NCBI GenBank assembly: GCA_963720675.1
Contig: CAVRGH010000004.1
Span: 151,017 to 215,016 of the forward strand
Source: JALHSW01 sp963720675
GTDB taxonomy: Bacteria > Actinomycetota > Acidimicrobiia > IMCC26256 > PALSA-555
Direction of reading: 5' to 3'
Length of the DNA: 64,000 nt
The notes under the pieces are model-generated. The model was not told the origin of the DNA. It saw only the letters and a list, made by a program, of their open reading frames with translations, and searched no databases. This document shows positions 18,364 to 29,242 of the stretch, in pieces. Within the stretch, counting starts at the first letter, position 1; each line of letters opens with the position of its first letter. Both the position numbers and the translations under genes were made by a program.

Positions 18364-19460
18364 ATGAGCAAGTTCCTGCGCGTCGCCGTGATCGGACGCG
18401 ATGGTCGTGGTCGCATGCATCGTTCGGCGCGATCGCCAGCGCGGTCGAGCACGCCGCTGCCGACCGAGTTCACGAGCGGTGGCGTGCTCTGGGGCGACCT
18501 CACCGACGACACCACCGGTTTCTACAACGAGGGGCGCACCTGCGACCGTCCCCGAGGACGCCTTCGCGATGGGTGACGCCAGCTCCTCGCGACCGGGCAG
18601 GACGACGCGTTCGACGACGCCGGCATGGTGCAGGTCGACGGCACGATACTACGCCGCTGCCGGGTGGCTACGAACGCACCGGTCGACCTCACCGGCACGA
18701 CCCTCACAGACGCCGACCGGTGCCGACCGGTCCGCTGAACGTGAGCGTCCAGTGGCAGGGTGCAGGACCCGGCACGATCCGCGAGCTGGTGAGCCTCACC
18801 AACCCGACGGCGCGACCGATCTCGCCACAGGACGATCGTCATCGAGACGAACTCGGATCCGACTCCAACCGGTAACGCACGATCCTCCAGGCGTCGAGCA
18901 CCGGCGACATCTCGCGGCTACCCCACCTCGGCTCGCTGGTTCACGACCATCGGACGACGCACACCGAGCCGCTACGACCCGCCGATCGTGTCGGTCGCCA
19001 CCGGGCCGGGCATCGGTGCAGTCGCCCGCGACGATCGTCAGGACTGCGCCCGACAGCGACAGCCCGGATCGGCCAAGCCCGAGAAGAACGGCCGCAGGCC
19101 GACGCCGAGACCACGACCGACGGCACCGTCGGCCGCTGCCGCACCCGAAGCGGCCGCCGCCGGACGTGGCCGCGGCCGGCACACGCTGCTCGGCACCGAC
19201 GCAGTTCAACTACCAGCTACACCGTCAGCATCCCCGCCGGGCGAGACCGCGGTACCTGATGGTGTTCTGGTACGCTCTACCCGACGCCGGCCGAGGCCAT
19301 CGCCGCGGGCCCGGCGTGGAACACGAACCCGGCGTCGAGCTCGGAGCTGCTCGCCGGGATCTCGCCGCTGTCCAGCTCCAGCAGATCGTGAACTGGGCGT
19401 TCCCGCTCGAGCTCGCACCGCCTTCACCGGCTGATCGCCGCGCCGAGCACCGTTCGTTGA
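18364..19460 (+). pseudogene. Exported protein gene shattered by many single-base indels
   Basis: No single frame is open, but successive frames read as one secreted protein of about 360 residues. ATG 18364 has GGGGAG upstream. After MSKFLRVAVIG an extra base leads to AMVVVACIV, then a second shift gives GAIASAVEHAAAD: together a clear signal peptide. Later segments include FTSGGVLWGDLTDDTTGFYN, PEDAFAMGDASSS, DDAFDDAGMVQVDGT, NVSVQWQGAGPGTIRELVSL, TIVIETNSD and QIVNWAF. At least eight frame changes occur, with hardly any stop codons inside the correct pieces and GC3 unchanged. That argues for poor local sequence quality or very recent inactivation, not old decay. I do not recognise the family. 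It sits between two copies of the same hairpin. Confidence 0.6.
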
Positions 19461-19490
19461 CACTCCCGCCGGGTCCGCCCGGCGGGAGTG
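19461..19490 (+). terminator. Hairpin copy 2 of a duplicated terminator
   Basis: CACTCCCGCCGGG, loop TCCG, CCCGGCGGGAGTG: 13 perfect pairs, extendable by two or three more outer pairs. It is followed by TCGCGTCCGG as in copy 1 at 18242. It begins immediately after the likely stop (19458–19460) of the broken exported-protein gene. Confidence 0.75.
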
Positions 19491-19505
19491 TCGCGTCCGG
19501 GCCGA

Positions 19506-19511
19506 TAGCCT
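19506..19511 (+). promoter_or_regulatory. Candidate -10 box for acs
   Basis: TAGCCT lies 39 bases before the acs ATG. The same hexamer precedes tRNA-Thr (25020) and infA (59929). No convincing -35 box is visible, and it sits just behind a terminator hairpin, the place where a new promoter is expected. Confidence 0.3.
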
Positions 19512-19550
19512 GACCCCGCTTCGCGACGCCGGACACGGGGGAGAGTGCAG

Positions 19551-21512
<1,962 letters not shown>

Positions 21513-21514
21513 CG

Positions 21515-22000
21515 GTGCGCGACCCCGACCACTGGACCTGGCGGGACGGGCCGGTCGAGCCGGGACCGGCCGCGGTGATCGACATCGACGGCGTGCTGTC
21601 CGACGCGGTCAGCCGCCAGCACTACCTGGAGGCGCCCCGCCGCGACTGGCGGGCGTTCTTCGACGCGTGCGGCGACGACCCGGTCATCGAGGAGGTCAAG
21701 GTCCTCTTGGACCTCCTCGATCCCAGCCTGCGCATCGTGCTCCTCACGGCGCGCCCGCAGCGGGTGCATCCGCTCACCGAGGCGTGGTTGCACCGCTACG
21801 CGATCCGGTGGGACTTGCTCGTCATGCGCTCGTACGGCGACTACGACGTGTCACGCGACTTCAAGCAGGCGACCGTGTGGGAGCTGCGCACCCGCGGCTT
21901 CGACCTGCAGCTCGCGATCGAGGACGACCGCCGCAACGTCGAGATGTTCCGGGGTGAGGGCATCCCCTGCCTGTACAAGCACTCCGGGTACTACGACTGA
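21515..22000 (+). CDS. HAD-superfamily phosphatase, polynucleotide-kinase 3'-phosphatase-like
   Basis: 161-residue protein starting at GTG 21515, three bases after the acs stop. It has the HAD motifs DIDGVLSD (nucleophile and acid Asp), LLTARP (motif II Thr) and AIEDDRRNVEMF (motif IV acids) with no large cap domain. The closest shape I know is the C-terminal phosphatase of T4-type polynucleotide kinase and related 5'-nucleotidase-like HADs. A phosphatase on nucleotides or RNA/DNA ends is likely; the substrate is not visible. Co-transcription with acs is suggested by spacing only. Confidence 0.7.
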   Translation: MRDPDHWTWRDGPVEPGPAAVIDIDGVLSDAVSRQHYLEAPRRDWRAFFDACGDDPVIEEVKVLLDLLDPSLRIVLLTARPQRVHPLTEAWLHRYAIRWDLLVMRSYGDYDVSRDFKQATVWELRTRGFDLQLAIEDDRRNVEMFRGEGIPCLYKHSGYYD

Positions 22001-22009
22001 CGACGCACG

Positions 22010-22843
22010 TTGCTCGAGGCGACCCTCCTCGCACTCGGATCCGCGTTCCTCCACGCGGGATGGAACCTGCTCGTCAAGACGAGCGGTGAGCGGTTCCTCA
22101 CCGCGTGGGGTCAGTTCCTGGTCGGTGGGATCTGCTTCCTCCCGGTGCTCCTCTTCACGGGCCTGCCCCCCGCTGACGCGGTCCCGTTCCTCGTCGCGTC
22201 CAGCCTCGTGCACGTCGTGTACGTCGGCGCGCTCGTCCGGGCGTACCACCACGGCGACTTCTCGTTCGCATACCCGCTCGCGCGCGGCGGCGGTGCCCTG
22301 CTCGCCGCGATCGGGGGCGTTGCGTTCCTCGGCGACTACCTCTCGGTGCCGTCCTGGCTGTCGATCGCGATCGTCGTGGCCGGCCTCGCCTCGCTCGTGC
22401 GCCCGAGTGTGGGGATGCTCGCGATCGGGTGGTCGCTCCTCACTGCGCTGACGATCGGTACCTACACCACCATCGATGCCGCGGGCGCCCGGCGCTCGGA
22501 CAGCGGCTTCGGGTACGGCGTGCTGGTCGTGCTCGGGGTCTCCGTGGCCCTGAGTGTCGCCGGCGTCGCCCGGGGCCGCGGGCGCGACCTGGTGGTCCAC
22601 CTCCGGACGACCGATCGGTGGCGGGTGTTGGCCGGCGGGCTCGCTTCGGTCCTCGCCTATTCGATGGTCCTGGCCGCGGTCCGGTTCGCGCCGGTGGGCT
22701 ACGTCGCCGCGCTCCGGGAGTCCTCGGTGGTCCTCGGCGCCGCCCTGGGCTGGCTCCTCCTGCACGAACGGCTGGGTCGGGCCCGCCTGGCGTCCTCACT
22801 CGTCGTGGCCGCCGGCCTGGTGGCCCTCATCGCCACCCGCTGA
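22010..22843 (+). CDS. EamA-type DMT superfamily transporter
   Basis: 277-residue membrane protein with ten predicted helices in two EamA repeats. The start is uncertain: TTG 22010 opens the frame with LEATLLALGSAFLHAGWN, a standard helix 1, but I see no good ribosome site. Segments AYHHGDFSFAYPLARGGGAL and LAAVRFAPVGYVAALRESSV are the equivalent fourth-helix regions of the two halves. It lies nine bases behind the HAD gene, so it may be the third gene of an acs operon. Substrate unknown; the family exports or imports small metabolites. Confidence 0.8.
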   Translation: MLEATLLALGSAFLHAGWNLLVKTSGERFLTAWGQFLVGGICFLPVLLFTGLPPADAVPFLVASSLVHVVYVGALVRAYHHGDFSFAYPLARGGGALLAAIGGVAFLGDYLSVPSWLSIAIVVAGLASLVRPSVGMLAIGWSLLTALTIGTYTTIDAAGARRSDSGFGYGVLVVLGVSVALSVAGVARGRGRDLVVHLRTTDRWRVLAGGLASVLAYSMVLAAVRFAPVGYVAALRESSVVLGAALGWLLLHERLGRARLASSLVVAAGLVALIATR

Positions 22844-22895
22844 TCGGGAACGCGCGCCCCGCACCCGGGCGTTGAGAGGGAGAGAGGTGATCGAC

Positions 22896-23715
22896 ATGAG
22901 GAACGCACTCAAGACCGCCGGCCTGCTCGCCGGGCTCGGCGCCCTGTTCATGGTCATCGGTGCCGCTGTCGGTGGTACCAGCGGCCTGGCGATCGGGCTC
23001 CTGCTCGGCGTCGCCTTCTGTGGCGGCTCGTACTGGTTCTCCGACAAGCTCGCGATCAAGGCCGCCCATGCCGTCCCCGTGACCCGGGAGCAGGCGCCCG
23101 ACCTCTACGCCATCGTCGAGGATCTCGCGCGGCGCGCCGACATCCCGATGCCCCGCGTGTTCATGTCCCCGGAGCAGCAGCCCAACGCGTTCGCGACCGG
23201 CCGTGGTCCGAATCACGCCGCGGTCTGCGTCACCCAAGGGATCCTGCAGGTGCTCGATCAGGACGAGCTGCGGGGTGTGCTCGCCCATGAGCTCAGCCAC
23301 GTGAAGCACCGCGACATCCTCATCGGGTCTGTCGCCGCGGCCGTTGCGCTCGCGATCACGTTCGCGGCGCGCATGGCGTTCTGGTTCGGCGGCGACAACA
23401 ACGTCATCGCGTCCCTGCTGATGATGATCCTCGCCCCGATGGCGGCGATGCTCATCCAGATGGCGATCTCGCGGTCTCGCGAGTTCGACGCCGACGCCGG
23501 CGGTGCGCACCTGTGCGGCGGCGGCGAGCCGCTCGCCCGCGCGCTCGAGAAGATCGAGGCCTACGCCAAGCAGGTCCCGATGAACGTGCCCCAGGCCGAG
23601 GCGAGCGCGTACATCATCAACCCGCTGACCGGCCGCAAGCTCCAGTTCGCGAGCCTGTTCTCCACGCACCCGCCGACCCCCGAACGGGTCCGTCGCCTGC
23701 CGCGAGGCGTCCTGA
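22896..23715 (+). CDS. htpX: M48 zinc metalloprotease HtpX (one-base frameshift near the end)
   Basis: Membrane-bound protease of the membrane quality-control system. ATG 22896 follows GAGAGAGG. Two N-terminal helices (residues about 8–50) precede the zinc site HELSHVKH (His131, Glu132, His135). SRSREFDADAGGA supplies the third zinc ligand, and STHPPTPERVRRL is the family's C-terminal signature. As written, the frame runs on to 23849 across yajQ. Removing one C at 23700 gives RRLREAS and a stop at 23713–23715, the usual HtpX ending, about 272 residues. The overrun is therefore an artefact. Confidence 0.9.
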
Positions 23716-23740
23716 CCCGCTGGAGGGGAAGAGCGCGTCG

Positions 23741-24229
23741 TCAGTCGCGGAAGTTCGTGAACTGCAGCGGGATCCCGAAGTCGTGGTTCCGCATCGCCTC
23801 GATCGCCGACTGCAGGTCGTCGCGCTTCTTGCCGCTCACCCGGAGCTGATCGCCCTGGATCTGGTGGGAGACGCCCTTGAGGCCGAGCTCCTTGACGAAC
23901 TTGCCGATCTCCTTGCCCTTCTCCTGGTTGATCCCCACGCTGAGGGTCACGGTCTGGTTGACCGTGCCCTTGGAGGCCTCCTCGATCTTCCCGTAGTCGA
24001 GGGCCTTCAGGGAGACCTTCCGCTTCACCAGCTTCTCCTCGAGCACCTGCACCAGCGCCTTGAGCCGCTGGTCGCTCTCGGAGTGCAGCTCGATCGTCTT
24101 CTCGGTGAGCTCGACGGACGAGTCGGTGCCCTTGAAGTCGTAGCGGGTCGAGATCTCCCGGCTCGCTTGGTCGACCGCGTTGCGGATCTCCTGCATGTCG
24201 ACCTCGGAGACGACGTCGAACGTGGGCAT
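23741..24229 (-). CDS. yajQ: YajQ family cyclic-di-GMP-binding/UPF0234 protein
   Basis: 162 residues, beginning MPTFDVVSEVDMQEIRNAVD, which matches the family start exactly; I therefore use ATG 24229 and not the upstream GTG. The protein has two ferredoxin-like halves; FDFKG-type motif appears as RYDFKGTD, and SHQIQGDQLRVSGKKRDDLQ is in the second half. Members bind nucleotides, c-di-GMP or tRNA, and the role differs among bacteria. It converges with htpX, whose frameshifted version falsely overlaps it. No signal or membrane segment. Confidence 0.9.
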   Translation of the reverse strand: MPTFDVVSEVDMQEIRNAVDQASREISTRYDFKGTDSSVELTEKTIELHSESDQRLKALVQVLEEKLVKRKVSLKALDYGKIEEASKGTVNQTVTLSVGINQEKGKEIGKFVKELGLKGVSHQIQGDQLRVSGKKRDDLQSAIEAMRNHDFGIPLQFTNFRD

Positions 24230-24289
24230 GGGCGCAGACACCTCGTCAGAAGGAGAAATCGTGACGGCTGCTACTGTACGCGGCCCTCA

Positions 24290-24373
24290 GGGTCGGTACC
24301 CGAGTGGCCAAAGGGGGCAGGCTGTAAACCTGCTGGGAAACCTACGCTGGTTCGAATCCAGCCCGGCCCACCA
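24290..24373 (+). tRNA. tRNA-Tyr (GTA)
   Basis: Acceptor GGGTCGG pairs with CCGGCCC (one G-T), discriminator A, encoded CCA at 24371–24373. The anticodon loop CTGTAAA gives GTA, and the T arm reads GCTGG-TTCGAAT-CCAGC. The long variable arm marks a class II tRNA. A TACTGT -10 box lies at 24272–24277. It is the only gene between the divergent yajQ start and the GNAT gene. Confidence 0.93.
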
Positions 24374-24414
24374 CTGAGACCAGGCGAGCGCACAGATCAG
24401 CGCCCGAGCAGTCG

Positions 24415-24933
24415 CTAGAGCAGCCGCTGCATCAGCACCACGTCGAGCCACCGGTTGAACTTCCGCCCGATCTCGCGCTCGGTGCCGACCACCTCGAACC
24501 CGAACGCCTCGTGCAGCGCGATGCTCGCCTCGTGGCCCCCGACGATGCGGGCCACGACGGCGTGGAACCCGTAGTCGAGCCCGAGCCGGAGCAGCTCGGC
24601 GAGCAGGAGCCGCCCCACGCCGGCGCCCCGGTGGTCGCGGTGCACGTAGACGGAGTCCTCCACCGAGGTCACGTACGCCGGCCGGTCCCGGTACGGCGAC
24701 AACGAGCCGAACCCCACGACCGTGCCACCCGACAACGCCACGATCGCCGGGTGGGCGCCCGAGTGGCCGTCGATCCAGGCCACCTGCTCGGCGAGGGTGC
24801 GGGGGACCAGGTCGAAGGTGACCGTCGAGCCGAGCACCTCGACGTTGTAGATCGTCCGGATCGCCTCGGCGTCGGATCGGTCGGCGATGCGGAGCGTGAC
24901 GCCCGGTGCGGGCGACGGATCGGGTGCGGGCAT
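24415..24933 (-). CDS. GNAT N-acetyltransferase, phosphinothricin-acetyltransferase-like
   Basis: 172 residues; a single GNAT fold. The N-terminus LRIADRSDAEAIRTIYN and the STVTFDLVPRT segment match the PAT/Bar-like subgroup that acetylates phosphinothricin, methionine sulfoximine or related amino acids. The acetyl-CoA loop reads VYVHRDHRGAGVGRLLL (motif A, R/Q-x-x-G-x-G/A type). The C-terminus HEAFGFEVVGTEREIGRKFN is typical as well. Real substrate unknown; chromosomal members usually act in amino-acid detoxification. Transcribed towards tRNA-Tyr. Confidence 0.8.
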   Translation of the reverse strand: MPAPDPSPAPGVTLRIADRSDAEAIRTIYNVEVLGSTVTFDLVPRTLAEQVAWIDGHSGAHPAIVALSGGTVVGFGSLSPYRDRPAYVTSVEDSVYVHRDHRGAGVGRLLLAELLRLGLDYGFHAVVARIVGGHEASIALHEAFGFEVVGTEREIGRKFNRWLDVVLMQRLL

Positions 24934-25019
24934 CGTCGGAGGCTAGCCAGCACCCTGAAACCCCATCACCCTCAACCCCCGACCGCGCCCGGGCTCGGGA
25001 GCGTGGAGTTCGGTTCGAC

Positions 25020-25025
25020 TAGCCT
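25020..25025 (+). promoter_or_regulatory. Candidate -10 box for the tRNA-Thr–tRNA-Met–tuf unit
   Basis: TAGCCT lies nine bases before the tRNA-Thr acceptor stem, the distance expected for a tRNA promoter. No clear -35 box is seen in the GC-rich sequence upstream. Confidence 0.4.
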
Positions 25026-25034
25026 GGGCGCTTC

Positions 25035-25107
25035 GCCCCCTTAGCTCAGTCGGCAGAGCACTTCCATGGTAAGGAAGGGGTCTACGGTTCGAGTCCGTAA
25101 GGGGGCT
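25035..25107 (+). tRNA. tRNA-Thr (GGT)
   Basis: Acceptor GCCCCCT pairs with AGGGGGC, discriminator T, no encoded CCA. The anticodon stem is CTTCC/GGAAG with loop ATGGTAA, anticodon GGT. The T loop reads TTCGAGT. It is one base from the next tRNA and upstream of tuf, the classic tRNA–tuf arrangement. Confidence 0.93.
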
Positions 25108-25108
25108 C

Positions 25109-25184
25109 GGCGGTGTAGCTCAGATGGCAGAGCACGCGGCTCATAATCGCGGCGTCGCGGGTTCGAGTCCCGCCACCGCTACCA
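25109..25184 (+). tRNA. tRNA-Met (CAT)
   Basis: Acceptor GGCGGTG pairs with CACCGCT (terminal G-T), discriminator A, CCA encoded at 25182–25184. Anticodon loop CTCATAA gives CAT. The first acceptor pair is present and the anticodon stem lacks the three G-C pairs of initiators, so an elongator Met is most likely; an Ile2 tRNA read by TilS cannot be excluded by eye. Confidence 0.88.
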
Positions 25185-25242
25185 GTACCGACACCGCGAG
25201 GGTCCCTCGGACCCTCGCTCTTCACGCGCAGGAGCACGTCCC

Positions 25243-26430
<1,188 letters not shown>

Positions 26431-26452
26431 CCGAGCTCACGGAGCATTCGAG

Positions 26453-26614
26453 ATGGCCAGCGACAAGCGGGTGAAGGTCACCCTCGCCTGCGAAGACTGC
26501 AAGCGGCGGAACTACATCACCACGAAGAGCAAGATCAACGACCGTGAGCGGATCGAGATGAAGAAGTACTGCCGCTTCGACCGCAAGCACACGGTGCACA
26601 AGGAAACTCGGTAG
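26453..26614 (+). CDS. rpmG: 50S ribosomal protein L33
   Basis: 53-residue L33. ATG 26453 with GGAG upstream. It keeps CEDC at the first zinc knuckle but has YCRFD in the second, so the fourth Cys is replaced by Asp. Zinc binding is probably weakened or lost, an intermediate between the C+ and C- forms. C-terminus HTVHKETR is typical. It lies 22 bases after tuf and is followed by an 8-bp hairpin. Confidence 0.93.
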   Translation: MASDKRVKVTLACEDCKRRNYITTKSKINDRERIEMKKYCRFDRKHTVHKETR

Positions 26615-26624
26615 CTGCCCGGTC

Positions 26625-26643
26625 GCGGGGCCGCTGGCCCCGC
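26625..26643 (+). terminator. Hairpin after rpmG
   Basis: GCGGGGCC, loop GCT, GGCCCCGC: eight perfect pairs, ten bases behind the rpmG stop. It likely ends the tRNA–tuf–rpmG transcript before the inserted sigma-factor gene. Confidence 0.65.
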
Positions 26644-26652
26644 TCGTCGGCA

Positions 26653-26717
26653 CGCCTCTCGGCGACCGAGCCCCGGCTCCCTCGCTGCGCTCGGTCGGGT
26701 CTTCGACCCGGGTCTCG
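26653..26717. repeat. Dispersed structured intergenic repeat, copy A
   Basis: Two words found again elsewhere. Bases 26653–26674 match 44679–44700 at 21 of 22 positions. Bases 26677–26717 match 40744–40783 with a few substitutions and one indel. Inside the second word GGGTC-TTC-GACCC can pair, while the other copy has GGCC-TTC-GGCC, so a base pair changes on both sides. The rest of the gap 26615–26921 has no gene; it ends in unusually T-rich sequence (26815–26880). Confidence 0.5.
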
Positions 26718-26921
26718 GGCGCCTTCGGCTTCCCCTCCTCGCGGGTCCCTCGACCCCGCGACCTCCCTGTTGTCCGTGCGTTCGGTTCGCCGTGCTTGCG
26801 CTCTTGGGCAGTACCGCTGGGGTGGTCGTGTTGGGTGGTTGGTCCTGTGAACGTTGGGTTTCTTTGGGGCTTCTTCGCTGGGCTTACCCCTTGGTAACCC
26901 CGTAGCGTCGCTCGGAGTCAT

Positions 26922-27518
26922 ATGGATGCACATCGAGATTCGCCAGGGGCGCCCGACGAGCTGCACGTGCTCGTCGACGCGGCTCGCCGGGGGGACCGGG
27001 GCGCGTTCGACGAGCTGGTGCGCCGCACCTACGTCGACACGTACACGCTCGCCGTCCGTCTCACCGGGAACGAGGAGGACGCACGAGACGTGGTGCAGGA
27101 GGCATACCTCCGAGCCTGGAAGGGCATTCGGCGCTTCCGTGGTGACGCCGCGTTCACGACGTGGCTCTACCGGATCACCGCGAACTCCTCGTACACGCTG
27201 GTGGATCGCCGCAAGCGACGTCGCACGGTGCACCTCGACGACGTGCCCGAGCAGGCCGACGTCCGCCTCGACGCCCGCCCCGACGACCTCGCTGCCTCGA
27301 CCGCGGGGCTCGGCGACGTCGCCGCCGCGCTCGACCAGCTGCCGCCGGCGATGCGCACGACGGTGATCCTCAAGGACGTCTACGGCCTGTCGCACGACGA
27401 CATCGCCGCCGAGACCGGGATCTCGGTCGCGGCGGCCAAGGTCCGCCTGCACCGGGGCCGGAAGCGCCTGCGCGACCTGCTCGACGAGACGGAGGGCAGG
27501 TCGGCCCGTGCGGTGTGA
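26922..27518 (+). CDS. ECF-type RNA polymerase sigma factor
   Basis: 198 residues with only sigma regions 2 and 4, the extracytoplasmic-function architecture. ATG 26922 has CGGAG five bases upstream. Region 2 runs through EEDARDVVQEAYLRAWKGI and FTTWLYRITAN (residues about 45–95); region 4 contains LPPAMRTTVILKDVYGLSHD and the helix-turn-helix GISVAAAKVRLHRGRKRL. The 11-base overlap with the following zinc-finger gene marks that gene as its anti-sigma factor. The pair is wedged between rpmG and tRNA-Trp–secE, an unusual site. A TAGCGT box at 26903–26908 could be its promoter. Target regulon unknown. Confidence 0.9.
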   Translation: MDAHRDSPGAPDELHVLVDAARRGDRGAFDELVRRTYVDTYTLAVRLTGNEEDARDVVQEAYLRAWKGIRRFRGDAAFTTWLYRITANSSYTLVDRRKRRRTVHLDDVPEQADVRLDARPDDLAASTAGLGDVAAALDQLPPAMRTTVILKDVYGLSHDDIAAETGISVAAAKVRLHRGRKRLRDLLDETEGRSARAV

Positions 27519-27882
27519 AGAGGTCGCCCTCGTCCTGCCCGCGACGGTCGACGGTGAGGCACCCGTCGCGCTGACCGTGCAGCGGCACGTCGAGTCGTGC
27601 CTGCGCTGCCAGGCCGAGCTCGCCCGCTACCGCCGGATGCTCCGGAGTCTCCAGCTCCTCCGCACCCAGTACCTCGAGCCGGCGCCGGGGGTGCTGAGCC
27701 AGACGCTCGCAGCGATCGGCGAGGCGTCCGAGCAGCGGGCGATCCGCTCCGTGCTCTCGGGCAAGCGCCTCGCCTACGTGGGTGCGATCGGCGGTGCCGT
27801 GGCTGCCGCCGGGGCCACCACCGCGGCGGTGCTCGTCGCCCGGGCCCGTCGGCGGGCCACCCGCGCCACCCTGGCGACCTGA
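27508..27882 (+). CDS. Membrane anti-sigma factor with ZAS-type zinc finger
   Basis: 124 residues from GTG 27508, overlapping the sigma gene. The short N-terminal domain has the His-x3-Cys-x2-Cys motif (His27, Cys31, Cys34, in RHVESCLRCQAEL), the zinc anti-sigma signature. One membrane helix near residues 90–112 (VGAIGGAVAAAGATTAAVLV) is followed by an Arg-rich end RARRRATRAT and no extracytoplasmic domain. With almost nothing outside, it is more likely to sense through the zinc site or the membrane than through a periplasmic ligand. That is inference. Confidence 0.82.
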   Translation: MRCEEVALVLPATVDGEAPVALTVQRHVESCLRCQAELARYRRMLRSLQLLRTQYLEPAPGVLSQTLAAIGEASEQRAIRSVLSGKRLAYVGAIGGAVAAAGATTAAVLVARARRRATRATLAT

Positions 27883-27979
27883 CCGTCGCTCGGAACCGCG
27901 TCGGGACGAGCGGTCCGGCCTCGCCAGAAGGCCGGCGGGGGACCGCTGCTATCCTCGACGGTTCGGCGCCCGGTGCCGG

Positions 27980-28052
27980 AGGGCAGTAGCTCAATTGGTA
28001 GAGCACCGGTCTCCAAAACCGGTGGTTGGGGGTTCGAGTCCCTCCTGCCCTG
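27980..28052 (+). tRNA. tRNA-Trp (CCA)
   Basis: Acceptor AGGGCAG pairs with CTGCCCT, discriminator G. The anticodon stem ACCGG/CCGGT encloses CTCCAAA, anticodon CCA. T stem GGGGG/CCCTC with loop TTCGAGT. No encoded CCA. A TATCCT -10 box lies at 27950–27955. The tRNA-Trp–secE–nusG order is widely conserved. Confidence 0.94.
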
Positions 28053-28085
28053 CTCTGACCGCAGATCGATAGCGACGACGACGCC

Positions 28086-28379
28086 ATGACACAACCCATG
28101 AACCGTCAGACCAAGCGTCTGATGGCGAAGCAAGAGGCGAACAAGACCGCCGCCAAGCAGTCGCGCCCGGCGCCGGGTTCGGACGTCAAGCGCGAGAAGA
28201 CCGGTCCGCGCCAGTTCCTCAGCGAGGTCAGATCCGAGCTCAAGAAGGTCGCCTGGCCGACGCGCAAGGAGGTCGTCAACTCGACGATCGTCGTGCTCAT
28301 CGCCATCGTGTTCACGACCGCACTCATCTTCGGGTTCGACTACGCGTCCTCGAAGTTCGTCCTCTTCCTCTTCGACTGA
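28086..28379 (+). CDS. secE: Preprotein translocase subunit SecE
   Basis: 97 residues: a basic cytoplasmic N-terminus of about 40 residues, the conserved amphipathic segment SEVRSELKKVAWPTRKEVV, then one membrane helix (VVLIAIVFTTALIFGFDY). It stabilises SecY in the protein-export channel. ATG 28086; nusG follows after five bases. The N-terminal extension before GPRQFL is Lys/Gln-rich and probably flexible. Confidence 0.95.
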   Translation: MTQPMNRQTKRLMAKQEANKTAAKQSRPAPGSDVKREKTGPRQFLSEVRSELKKVAWPTRKEVVNSTIVVLIAIVFTTALIFGFDYASSKFVLFLFD

Positions 28380-28384
28380 GACTC

Positions 28385-29209
28385 ATGGCCATCGAATTCA
28401 CTGACGAAACCACCGGCGCGAGCACCTCGACCGGTTCGAGCGAGACCGTCGACGCGAGCGCTGCCGCGGCCTTCCTCGGGCTCGACCCGACCCCCGCGGC
28501 CGAAGCACCCAGCGAGCCCGTCGAGGACGTGCTGGACGAGCCGGTCGCCGAGGTGGAAGTCGAGATCGAGGTGGAGGTCGCCGTCGAGGAGCCTCCCGCC
28601 GCCGACCTGACGCTCGACGAGACCGGCGCGCCGACACCTGCCGAGCCGAGCCCGTTCGACCGCGAGGGCGACTGGTACGTCGTCCACACGTACGCGGGCT
28701 ACGAGAACAAGGTGAAGTCGAACCTGCTCAACCGCATCCGGTCGATGCACGTCGAGGAGCGCATCTTCGAGGTCGTCATCCCGATGGAGGACGTCATCGA
28801 GTTCAAGGGCGGCCAGCGGCGCGTCGTCCAGAAGAAGGTCTTTCCCGGCTACCTGCTCGTGCGGATGGACCTCGACGACGACTCCTGGTACGTCGTGCGC
28901 AACACGCCGGGTGTCACCGGCTTCGTCGGTCCGAGTGGCTCCAAGCCGGTTCCGCTCTCGCGCAAGGAGGTCGAGGACATCCTCGGCGTCGCGAAGCCCG
29001 AGGGTGCACCGGTCGTGGAGAAGAAGGTCCGGCCGCGCGTCGAGTTCGAGGAAGGCGAGCAGGTCCGGGTCACCACCGGTCCGTTCGCCGAGTTCAACGG
29101 CGCGATCGCCGAGATCGACGTCGACCGCTCGAAGCTCAAGGTGCTCGTGAACATCTTCGGTCGCGAGACGCCGGTCGAGCTCGAGTTCGGCCAAGTCGCC
29201 AAGCTCTAG
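28385..29209 (+). CDS. nusG: Transcription termination/antitermination factor NusG
   Basis: 274 residues. The NusG core starts near residue 97 with GDWYVVHTYAGYENKVKSNL (NGN domain), includes FPGYLLVRMDL, and ends in the KOW domain VRVTTGPFAEFNGAIAEID. The first about 95 residues are an acidic Ala/Glu/Val extension, typical of many actinobacteria and not needed for the core fold. NusG binds RNA polymerase and couples it to ribosomes or Rho. In the secE–nusG–rplK order as expected. Confidence 0.95.
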   Translation: MAIEFTDETTGASTSTGSSETVDASAAAAFLGLDPTPAAEAPSEPVEDVLDEPVAEVEVEIEVEVAVEEPPAADLTLDETGAPTPAEPSPFDREGDWYVVHTYAGYENKVKSNLLNRIRSMHVEERIFEVVIPMEDVIEFKGGQRRVVQKKVFPGYLLVRMDLDDDSWYVVRNTPGVTGFVGPSGSKPVPLSRKEVEDILGVAKPEGAPVVEKKVRPRVEFEEGEQVRVTTGPFAEFNGAIAEIDVDRSKLKVLVNIFGRETPVELEFGQVAKL

Positions 29210-29242
29210 TCACCCTCGCCACAACAAGGATTTTCGTTTCAG

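Noticed and set aside
22554..23849. Open frame starting inside the DMT transporter gene and running through htpX into yajQ
   Set aside because: The part before 22896 is out of frame with the transporter, and the part after 23715 arises from a one-base insertion in htpX.
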